Origin: Pseudomonadota bacterium
GTDB taxonomy: Bacteria; Pseudomonadota; Gammaproteobacteria; Xanthomonadales; Rhodanobacteraceae
DNA: 21,771 nt
Reading direction: 5' to 3'
Assembly (NCBI GenBank): GCA_021783385.1
Contig: JAJXTX010000008.1
Span: 2,867 to 24,637, forward strand
In this document: positions 15,572 through 21,771 of the stretch, in pieces
Position numbering within the stretch: the first letter of the stretch is position 1
Layout of the letters: each line of letters starts with the position of its first letter
Translations under genes and position numbers: made by a program
Notes under the pieces: model-generated
What the model was told of the DNA's origin: nothing
Seen by the model: the letters and a program-made list of their open reading frames with translations, nothing else
The model's database searches: none

Positions 15572-16089
15572 TCAAGCCGGAAGCTCATGCTGGCCGGCAA
15601 CTTTCTCGATGCGGAAGAACGCCACCTGCAGCAGCTCGTACACCTGCCGATGCATGGCTGGCTGGCGGCGGCAGCTTCCTCAACCAGTCCGGCGTTCTGC
15701 TGGGTCACTGCATCCATCTGCACCACGGCGGAGTTGACCTGGTCGATGCCTGAGGATTGCTCCTGGCTCGCCGCGGCCCTGCTCGTCGGCACGCGGTTCA
15801 CCGCGGCATTCAGCGCCTGCAGATTGGTCTGGAACGTGATCAGCCCCACGATGTCGGCAATCGTGTGGCTTGATGCGCTGGCCTCACCCATTGCCAGCGC
15901 CGCATTGCCGGCGATTTCGCCGCTCAGCACGGCCTGTTCAGTGGCGCCGCGCGCCAGTTGGCTGGTATGGCTGGCATTCTCCGCGTTCTGCTTGACGGTC
16001 GAGATCAGCTGCTTCATCGACGCAGCGGTTTCCTCCAGGCTGGAGGCCTGTTCCCGGGTGCGCTGGCTGAAGTCGTCGTTGCCCTGATT
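15572..16089 (-). pseudogene. Methyl-accepting chemotaxis protein, decayed C-terminal fragment
   Basis: The minus strand reads an MCP signalling domain in pieces. It opens with GNDDFSQRTREQASSLEETA and continues through STVKQNAENASHTSQLA and IADIVGLITFQTNLQALNAAV. It then jumps straight to ASQEQSSGIDQVNSAVVQMD and VTQQNAGLVEEAAAAS. Intact MCPs have about 65 further residues between LNAAV and EEQSSGI, including the kinase-binding tip (EAARAGEQGRGFAVVA), so there is an internal deletion. A few residues are also missing where DGIAFQTN is expected. After EEAAAAS the tail continues in another frame (YELLQVAFFRIEK, stop at 15572), a frameshift. The sensor, membrane and HAMP parts are absent upstream of 16089. 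A working receptor is very unlikely. The sequence 16090-16191 continues the open frame but is not recognisable. Confidence 0.85.
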
Positions 16090-16275
16090 TCCTGATCTGG
16101 ATCGAGAAGCGAGCTCCCTTTTGCAAATGCTCGCAGCATCAACGAGCTGGCCAAAGTTTGGCGCTGACTCGATAGTGGCAACACCGCCCATTCCTTTAGG
16201 CGGCTCGACAGCTCAAGCGATCCGCTGGGCATCCGATAGAGAAAGGGCAGGGCGGTTCATGTCCGCGCGGCACGG

Positions 16276-16304
16276 ATGTCATCCGCAGGCTACTTCCGTA
16301 TGAT
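16276..16304 (+). promoter_or_regulatory. Candidate sigma-70-type promoter for the hemerythrin-GGDEF-globin-EAL gene
   Basis: ATGTCA (16276-16281, four of six against TTGACA), a 17-bp spacer, then TATGAT (16299-16304, five of six against TATAAT). It is 74 bp before the preferred start codon. A perfect palindrome CGATGCATCG follows directly at the expected start of transcription. The rest of 16090-16377 holds no supported gene. Confidence 0.4.
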
Positions 16305-16377
16305 CGATGCATCGTATTGACCATGCGATGTGGGCAGACCACTCCAAAAGCGAACGGCATTTTTCAGGGCCTCTGAC

Positions 16378-19300
16378 GTGCCTCACTCCCGCGACATTTC
16401 CATTCCATGGTCGGACGAGCTGCGCACCGGCAATGATCTGGTCGACACGCAGCATCAGCGGCTGATCGAGCTGTTCAACCGGCTGGTCGTCGTGCGTGCG
16501 GGTGACATTGAGCGTGATGTTGTTGCGCCGATATTGAGCGAACTGCTCGATTACACCCGGTACCACTTCGATGACGAAGCTGGGCAGATGCGCAAGTGGT
16601 GCGTCGACGAGGTGCATCAGCGCGTCCACCTTGCGGCTCACAAGAGCTTCGTGACATTCCTGCAGCGCACCGCCGCCATGCTCGACGACAACGTGGTCGA
16701 CGGCGTTGACAATCTCGTGCTGTTCTTGAGCCAGTGGCTACTGCACCACATCATGGGCATGGATGTGCGGATGACCCGCGAAATCCGGTTGCAGCAGGCG
16801 GGCGGCGCTGCGCAGACGAATGCCATCCGCGACGAGATGACCCATGTTGTCAGCGATCTCTACAACCAGATCGGCGCGCGCAACTTCGACGTGCATGCAC
16901 TCAATGTGCAGCTCAAACGGGAAATCGTTGCCCGGCGACATTCCGAGGACGCGCTGCTCAAAGTCGATCAGTTGCTGCGCGCCTTGATCCGGGCAAGCGA
17001 CATGTTGCTTGCCTCGCATGATGAGCGGCAAGCGATGCAGGTCATGTGCGAGCAGCTTCTCGACACGAACCTGTTCTCAGGTGGCTGCATCCTGCAACCC
17101 GCCGTATCGGGACAGGCGACGCTGCTGGCGTTCGCCGGCGCCAGCGCAACGGTCGCGTGCTGCAGCGCTTTGCTCGAGGGGGGCGCCACGCGCCATTCCA
17201 TCGAGCAGGCATGGAGGGAGTCCTCCATGCTGTGCGTCAACGAAGCAGAGTGGCTCGATGATTCCTTGCATCGCACGGAAAAGTTCACCTCGGCGGGACT
17301 GAGGTCCTGGGCGGCGATACCGATCGATCGCGAGGGTGTCCCTTTTGCCGTATGGATGGTGACTTCGCCGCTGCCGGACTGCTTTGATGCCAAGATCGTT
17401 CTTCTGATGATGCAGGCTGGCAGCCTGCTCAAGCGCGCACTCGGGCAGATCGAGCTGAAACACATGCTGGCCAGGGAGCGTGAGCAGCAGGGTCGGTTGG
17501 CCCGACACGATGCCCTGACCGGACTGACCAACCGTTTGGGCATGCTGGAGCACCTGCCAATGGCTTTGGCACGGGCGGCTCGAAACGGATCGGCGATGGC
17601 CCTTGGCGTGATCGATCTCGATGACTTCAAGCCCGTGAATGACACCTGGGGGCATGCCGCCGGCGACCGTCTGCTGGCGGAGTTTGCGCGCCGGCTCCAG
17701 TCGCTGCTGCGGGCACCGGACTTGATTGCCCGGCTGGGTGGTGACGAATTTGTGGTGGTGCTGGAGGACATCGACGAGCGCGAAGATTCGCAACAGCTCA
17801 GCGCCGCGCTGCAGCGCCTGCATCAAGCCGTGGAGACCCCGTTCCAGGTGGCTCCCGGCGTGATCGCCAGCATGGGCATGAGCATGGGGCTGGCCATTTT
17901 TCCGCAGCACGGAACCGAAGTGGATGGGTTGATTCGCCAGGCCGATGCCGCGCTTTATCATGTCAAGGCGGCCAAGCACGAACGCGTGAACTGGTGGAGC
18001 CAGGTGGCGTCCAGTCACACCAGCTCTCTTGAGATCGCTCCGCCGCCCAAGCTGGACCCGTATGGGCTGGCAGCCATCGCCCTGCTGGACAAGGTCCGCG
18101 AGTCCATCGAGCTGGTGATCGACCAGTTCGTTCCGGCGCTCTACCAGAGCCTGGCCGAGACGCCGCAGGCCATGATGATCCTGGACAGGCTTGGCCCGGC
18201 GGAGCGGCAGTCCCTGAACCTTCGTCAAGCCGAGCATCTGCGATTTCTGCTGGACGCGTCCAGCACGCAGGAAGCCATTCTGCAGCGAGCGACGCATCTG
18301 GGCGAAGTACACGCGCTGGTCAACGTGAAAAGCAGTCTGTTGATCCAGACTTCCAGGTTATATAGAGCACTGTTTTCCAATCAGCTCGATCGGACGGCGT
18401 TGAGGACACGTGAACGCGCTGCGCTGCAATCGCTGATCAGTACCCGCCTGGAGGATGACACCAGGGCGCAGTTGCAGGCCCAGGAGGCGGTGCAGGAAAG
18501 CTACCTGACCTGTCTGACCGCTGAGATGCCGGCCGGTGACACCCGCTGGATGGATGCCATCGAGAAGGAGATGGCGGTCCTGAACTGCTTGCCCGGCGTG
18601 AAGGCGGTGGTATTGATGCGGCTGGATAGCAGCGGCGTGTTCGTGGTCGAAGCCTTTGCCGGCGACATCGGCAAGCAGGTGGCGGCGATCCTGAGTGATC
18701 CTGCAACCTGCGCGATGGCGGATGCCTCGGTGCCACGCGGCCAGGGCCTGACAGCACAGGCATGGCGCAGTGGCAGGATTCTCACGTCGGCCTCCTACCA
18801 GCAGGACAAGCGTTACACGGCGTGGCACGCGCTGGCGGCACCCCTGCGCATTCGGTCGGCCATGGCCGTGCCGGTGCTGGACCCGCAGGGACACCCGGCG
18901 GCGGTGCTGGGTTTTTACGGGGCCTATCCGAACCAGTTCGGCTCCGACTGGATGTCATCCTTCGCCCATGGCATACAACGGCGCTGGAGCCAGACTTGGC
19001 AGGTTTGCCATTCGGCTCCCTCCGTCGTGCTTCCGCCGGATGTGGTGCAGAGCTATCGCACGCGATTGTTCGATGGCGGACTGGTACTGCACATGCAGCC
19101 GATCGTCGATCTGTGCTCGGGCAAGGTGGTCAAGGTCGAGGCGCTGGCGCGGCTGCAATCGGACCCGGCCCGACTGATCTACCCGGACGAATTCATCCCG
19201 TTGCTCGGCGCGGTCGAACTTGCGCGACTGTTCCAGTTCGGGCTGCAGCAGCTGTTGCAGCATCTGGCCCATTGGCATCGCAGCGGGCTGATGATCGGGG

Positions 19301-20049
19301 CATCGATCAATCTTTCGCCGTCGACGTTCCATGCGCCGGGCACGCCAGCGCTCATCGCAGAAGCGCTGTCACGCCACGGCATTGCTCCGCGGTATCTCAG
19401 TCTGGAGCTGCTGGAATCCGGAGGCCTTGATGATCTGGCCCAGCGAGAGGCGTTTGAGCGCATCGCCGGTCTCGGCGTGAGCATCGAGATGGACGACCTT
19501 GGCTCGGGCTTCAGCAGTCTGCAGCGACTGTCCGCGCTCCCCTTTGCGACCACCAAGGTCGACCGCAGCCTGGTGAGTGGCTTGCGCAAGGAACCGCTGC
19601 AGACCTTCAGTCTGCTGGCGGCCCTCATCGCCCTCGGTCGGGACATCCATCGCCCGGTAGTGCTGGAAGGGCTGGAGGAGCCGTCGATGATTGAGGTGGC
19701 GTCCGTTCTTGGTGCGACCTACGGTCAGGGCTATGCCTTCGCGCGGCCCATGCCCGCCGAAGCGATTCTGGCCTGGGCCGGGGCGTTCTCGCTGCCGGCA
19801 GCGCCTCGTCCCCTCCGCACCGCCCTGGGGGCGCTGGCCTATTTATGGAAGACCAACCGGTCTTTCCCGGGTCAATGGCAACGGCCTGTTGCGGATTGTC
19901 CGCTGGCACAATTTCTTGACCTTGGGGGCGTGGCGGCGGCCGAAGGTCGGGAGGGCTACGCCAGCATGCGCGACGGTGGGGGCGCCACGGATGGCGGCAG
20001 CCGCCGATTGCAGGAATGGCTGTTGCGCCACGCGCTCAGCGCGGCGTGA
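16378..20049 (+). CDS. Hemerythrin-GAF-GGDEF-Globin-GAF-EAL protein: putative dual oxygen-sensing c-di-GMP cyclase/phosphodiesterase
   Basis: The preferred start is GTG 16378 (1223 residues; AGGG 8 nt upstream, and the product begins just before the hemerythrin fold). GTG 16330 is possible but lacks a ribosome site. Domains in order: bacteriohemerythrin 8-135 with all seven iron ligands (His26, His63, Glu67, His84, His88, His124, Asp129); GAF about 195-355; GGDEF 374-535 with GGDEF at 454-458 and I-site RAPD at 445-448; globin-coupled-sensor-like domain about 559-700; GAF about 725-880; EAL about 892-1138; and an unrecognised tail 1139-1223. In the globin part ALYQSL gives distal Tyr589 and LGEVHALVNV gives proximal His645. 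The 56-residue spacing matches DosC/BpeGReg. EAL residues Glu921, Asn978, Glu1010, Asp1039, Asp1040, Lys1060, Glu1097 and Gln1117 are present, so both activities look possible. No membrane helix is seen, so it is cytosolic. The globin call rests on motif and spacing. Confidence 0.9.
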   Translation: MPHSRDISIPWSDELRTGNDLVDTQHQRLIELFNRLVVVRAGDIERDVVAPILSELLDYTRYHFDDEAGQMRKWCVDEVHQRVHLAAHKSFVTFLQRTAAMLDDNVVDGVDNLVLFLSQWLLHHIMGMDVRMTREIRLQQAGGAAQTNAIRDEMTHVVSDLYNQIGARNFDVHALNVQLKREIVARRHSEDALLKVDQLLRALIRASDMLLASHDERQAMQVMCEQLLDTNLFSGGCILQPAVSGQATLLAFAGASATVACCSALLEGGATRHSIEQAWRESSMLCVNEAEWLDDSLHRTEKFTSAGLRSWAAIPIDREGVPFAVWMVTSPLPDCFDAKIVLLMMQAGSLLKRALGQIELKHMLAREREQQGRLARHDALTGLTNRLGMLEHLPMALARAARNGSAMALGVIDLDDFKPVNDTWGHAAGDRLLAEFARRLQSLLRAPDLIARLGGDEFVVVLEDIDEREDSQQLSAALQRLHQAVETPFQVAPGVIASMGMSMGLAIFPQHGTEVDGLIRQADAALYHVKAAKHERVNWWSQVASSHTSSLEIAPPPKLDPYGLAAIALLDKVRESIELVIDQFVPALYQSLAETPQAMMILDRLGPAERQSLNLRQAEHLRFLLDASSTQEAILQRATHLGEVHALVNVKSSLLIQTSRLYRALFSNQLDRTALRTRERAALQSLISTRLEDDTRAQLQAQEAVQESYLTCLTAEMPAGDTRWMDAIEKEMAVLNCLPGVKAVVLMRLDSSGVFVVEAFAGDIGKQVAAILSDPATCAMADASVPRGQGLTAQAWRSGRILTSASYQQDKRYTAWHALAAPLRIRSAMAVPVLDPQGHPAAVLGFYGAYPNQFGSDWMSSFAHGIQRRWSQTWQVCHSAPSVVLPPDVVQSYRTRLFDGGLVLHMQPIVDLCSGKVVKVEALARLQSDPARLIYPDEFIPLLGAVELARLFQFGLQQLLQHLAHWHRSGLMIGASINLSPSTFHAPGTPALIAEALSRHGIAPRYLSLELLESGGLDDLAQREAFERIAGLGVSIEMDDLGSGFSSLQRLSALPFATTKVDRSLVSGLRKEPLQTFSLLAALIALGRDIHRPVVLEGLEEPSMIEVASVLGATYGQGYAFARPMPAEAILAWAGAFSLPAAPRPLRTALGALAYLWKTNRSFPGQWQRPVADCPLAQFLDLGGVAAAEGREGYASMRDGGGATDGGSRRLQEWLLRHALSAA

Positions 20050-20121
20050 GCTGCCGCGCTCCAACCCGGTGATCGGCGGGATGCGAGCGGTGATCGACAT
20101 TTCTCGGCGGCTGGTGTGCCC

Positions 20122-20135
20122 TTGATCAGGATCAA
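20122..20135 (+). promoter_or_regulatory. FNR/Anr-type operator, perfect consensus TTGAT-N4-ATCAA
   Basis: TTGATCAGGATCAA is a perfect match to the FNR/Anr consensus and a 6-bp dyad around AG. It lies in the 146-bp gap between the two hemerythrin genes, centred 67 bp before ATG 20196. If it sat at -41.5 as in class II activation, transcription would start near 20170, with a weak -10 (CAGCAT, 20158-20163). FNR-family proteins bind such sites under low oxygen. No other perfect copy was found by eye in the window. Confidence 0.7.
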
Positions 20136-20195
20136 TCGCAGGCTTCCCGGCCTGTGCCAGCATCCGCCAACGGCGGCTTCTGCCTTGGGGTTCGC

Positions 20196-21509
20196 ATGAA
20201 CACATTTCCTGCAGAGGATCACGGGCAACCGTTTTCGATCCATCAGCACGCCAATGCGCAAGAACTGGTGGAAAAACTCCCCTTGCCCGGTTTGATTCTG
20301 CGCCGTGATGCGTCATTGCTTTACATGAACGAATTGGGGCGACGCCACATCACGCCACCATGGCTCGATGGCGCCGCGGCGCGCCTGGTGGAGATGGCTT
20401 CGGGATTTTCGACATGCGAGCTGGAGATTCAGGGGTCGCAGAACGTCAACCATACGATGGTCGCCTACGCCATTCCGTTGGGTGAGCTGATTGTGGTGGC
20501 CTTTGCCGACCGGTTGAGCAGCAGCGAAACCGCGGATGCGATGAAGATGCAGCAACGCATCGCCGAACTGGAGCGGCTGGTTGCCATCGATCGCCTGACC
20601 GGCCTGCGGAATCGCCGCGAGTTCGACAAAATGGTCAAGCGGGAACTGGAGTTCTCCGAGCAGCAGCGCAGTCCGGTCAGCCTCCTGCTGTTCGACCTTG
20701 ATCACTTCAAGAAGGTCAACGATCGCTTTGGCCACGCAGTGGGCGACGATGTTCTGCGCAGCACGGCGGGCCGCCTGAGCTGGGCGTGCCGGCCGACGGA
20801 TCTGCTTTTCCGCTGGGGCGGGGAAGAGTTTGCCTTGCTGACGCCAGCCACTTCCATGAAGGCCGCAACAGTGGTCGGTGAGCGTCTGCGCACGCATTTG
20901 GCGGCGAAGCCGTTTGATATCGCCGGCGAGCTGACGGTCAGCGTTGGCCTGGCAGAACACCAGCTTGGAGAGACCGCGGAGCATTGGTTCGAACGAGCGG
21001 ATGCTGCGCTCTACCAAGCCAAGAAGCGTGGTCGCAACCGGTTAAGCGTGGCGGCTGGAGGGGCTTCGGACATCTGGGGTGCGCAGGAGCAGGTCTCTGC
21101 CCTGCAGCTGGTGTGGTCCGATCGCTACGTCAGCGGCCATGGACTCATCGATCAGGAACATCGGGGATTGTTCGATGCCACCAATGCGCTGATTGCGAGC
21201 ATGGTGGAGTCAAGTCTTGACTCGAACGCCGTCATGGCTCAGCTGGACGATCTTCTCATCGCGATAACCCGCCATTTTTCCGACGAGGAAAATGTCCTGG
21301 CCGAGATTGGTTATACAGGCCTCGAGTCACATCAGCGCCTGCACAGGACGCTGCTCGAAAAGAGCCAGCGCCTGCGTGACGCGGTACATGCGGGCGCCAG
21401 CTCCCCGGCGGAGGTAGTGGAATTTCTGGCAAATGAAGTAGTCAACCGGCACGTGCTGAAGGTGGATCGGCTGTTCTTCCCCTTGCTGGGCAAGTCTGTG
21501 TCCCATTGA
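20196..21509 (+). CDS. PAS-like-GGDEF-Hemerythrin protein: putative oxygen-sensing diguanylate cyclase
   Basis: The start ATG 20196 has GGGG 5 nt upstream (437 residues); an upstream ATG at 20154 lacks a site. Residues about 20-105 look like a small PAS domain (LPLPGLILRRDASLLYMNELG). A coiled-coil stretch (KMQQRIAELERLVAI) leads into the GGDEF domain (about 130-285, DRLTGLRNRREF, LFDLDHFKKVNDRFGH). That domain has GGEEF at 208-212 and an intact I-site RPTD at 199-202. A C-terminal bacteriohemerythrin (about 305-432) keeps all seven iron ligands: His322, His360, Glu364, His379, His383, His419 and Asp424. Bacteriohemerythrin-linked diguanylate cyclases are known from Vibrio cholerae, with the sensor N-terminal; here it is C-terminal. 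The protein should make c-di-GMP under control of diiron oxidation or O2 binding. The upstream FNR-type site suggests low-oxygen regulation of its expression. Confidence 0.93.
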   Translation: MNTFPAEDHGQPFSIHQHANAQELVEKLPLPGLILRRDASLLYMNELGRRHITPPWLDGAAARLVEMASGFSTCELEIQGSQNVNHTMVAYAIPLGELIVVAFADRLSSSETADAMKMQQRIAELERLVAIDRLTGLRNRREFDKMVKRELEFSEQQRSPVSLLLFDLDHFKKVNDRFGHAVGDDVLRSTAGRLSWACRPTDLLFRWGGEEFALLTPATSMKAATVVGERLRTHLAAKPFDIAGELTVSVGLAEHQLGETAEHWFERADAALYQAKKRGRNRLSVAAGGASDIWGAQEQVSALQLVWSDRYVSGHGLIDQEHRGLFDATNALIASMVESSLDSNAVMAQLDDLLIAITRHFSDEENVLAEIGYTGLESHQRLHRTLLEKSQRLRDAVHAGASSPAEVVEFLANEVVNRHVLKVDRLFFPLLGKSVSH

Positions 21510-21538
21510 ACTTGAGCAAGCCCGGGAAGTAGCGATCG

Positions 21539-21557
21539 GACCGGAGCCAATCCGGTC
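21539..21557. terminator. Hairpin between the convergent cyclase gene and the right-edge gene
   Basis: GACCGGA, loop GCCAA, TCCGGTC form a perfect 7-bp stem 30 nt after the cyclase stop codon. It lies between genes that converge, so it could serve both. No T-run follows on the plus strand. The rest of 21510-21628 shows nothing else. Confidence 0.5.
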
Positions 21558-21628
21558 GCCGCACGCTTCACAACCTCGATGCCGCTGCTGTCACCGAAAC
21601 CACAGGAACCACCGCATCGCCGCGGCGC

Positions 21629-21771
21629 CTACTGCCGCTGCGGTCCGGCCTGGTCGAAGTAGGTCCAGCGCTGGCTGCCGTGCTGCAGCTGCTTCAGCTG
21701 CACGGTGAAGTCGAACCGGGTGGCCGGCAGCGGGCTGCCGTCGATGCGTTGCATGCTGAGCCCGGTGGCGG
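21629..21771 (-). CDS. C-terminal end of an unrecognised protein (partial)
   Basis: On the minus strand an open frame enters from the right edge and ends at TAG 21629-21631. The visible 47 residues include LSMQRIDGSPLPATRFDFTV, then QLKQLQHGSQRWTYFDQAG, ending PQRQ. The codon use (third-position G/C) and the convergent placement before a hairpin fit a real gene. The alternating polar/hydrophobic pattern suggests a beta-rich end, but I recognise no family. Confidence 0.55.
   Translation of the reverse strand, partial: ATGLSMQRIDGSPLPATRFDFTVQLKQLQHGSQRWTYFDQAGPQRQ

Noticed and set aside
16330..16377. GTG at 16330 as start of the hemerythrin-globin protein
   Set aside because: There is no ribosome-binding run before it, and GTG 16378 has AGGG at good spacing just before the hemerythrin fold. 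The choice remains open to test.
15431..16377. Insertion sequence or transposon as the cause of the chemotaxis pseudogene
   Set aside because: No transposase remnants, terminal inverted repeats or target duplications were seen; the loss looks like internal deletion and frameshift.

Overview
The window is GC-rich, tightly packed DNA from a free-living Gram-negative bacterium. It carries TonB-dependent receptors, an outer-membrane-type lipoprotein, FecI/FecR surface signalling, periplasmic phosphoesterases and many c-di-GMP enzymes. Together these fit the Xanthomonadales (Rhodanobacter/Dyella/Xanthomonas-like). That placement is inferred from gene content and base composition, not from a marker gene.

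Layout. 1-2066 (minus strand): a cell-surface signalling operon in the order ECF sigma factor, FecR anti-sigma factor, TonB receptor with an STN domain (cut off at the window edge). 2288-4300 (minus): CpdB, the 2',3'-cyclic nucleotide phosphodiesterase/3'-nucleotidase, here as a predicted lipoprotein. It is divergent from 4506-6230 (plus), an LTA-synthase/OpgB-like membrane transferase. 6519-11371 (plus): two c-di-GMP genes, a tandem-GAF diguanylate cyclase with an SGDEF active site and a membrane-bound PAS/GAF HD-GYP phosphodiesterase. 11495-15367 (plus): a secreted NPP-type phosphodiesterase followed by a second TonB receptor, each followed by a hairpin. 15572-16089 (minus): a decayed fragment of a chemotaxis receptor. 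16378-21509 (plus): the most striking part, two large oxygen-sensor c-di-GMP proteins. 21629-21771 (minus): the end of an unrecognised gene.

The first protein of the 16.4-21.5 kb block reads Hemerythrin-GAF-GGDEF-Globin-GAF-EAL. It keeps all seven diiron ligands of a bacteriohemerythrin, the distal Tyr and proximal His of a globin-coupled sensor (56 residues apart), an intact GGDEF with its inhibitory site, and all the expected EAL catalytic residues. The second reads PAS-like-GGDEF-Hemerythrin, with all seven diiron ligands and an intact GGEEF and I-site. Between them is a perfect FNR/Anr-type operator, TTGATCAGGATCAA, 60 bp before the second start codon. The block therefore looks like an oxygen-responsive c-di-GMP switch combining non-heme diiron sensing, heme sensing and probably FNR-type transcriptional control.

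Four of the eleven intact or partial protein genes make or break c-di-GMP. Three others are phosphoesterases or phosphotransferases of the cell envelope. No tRNA, rRNA, CRISPR array, transposase or riboswitch was seen.
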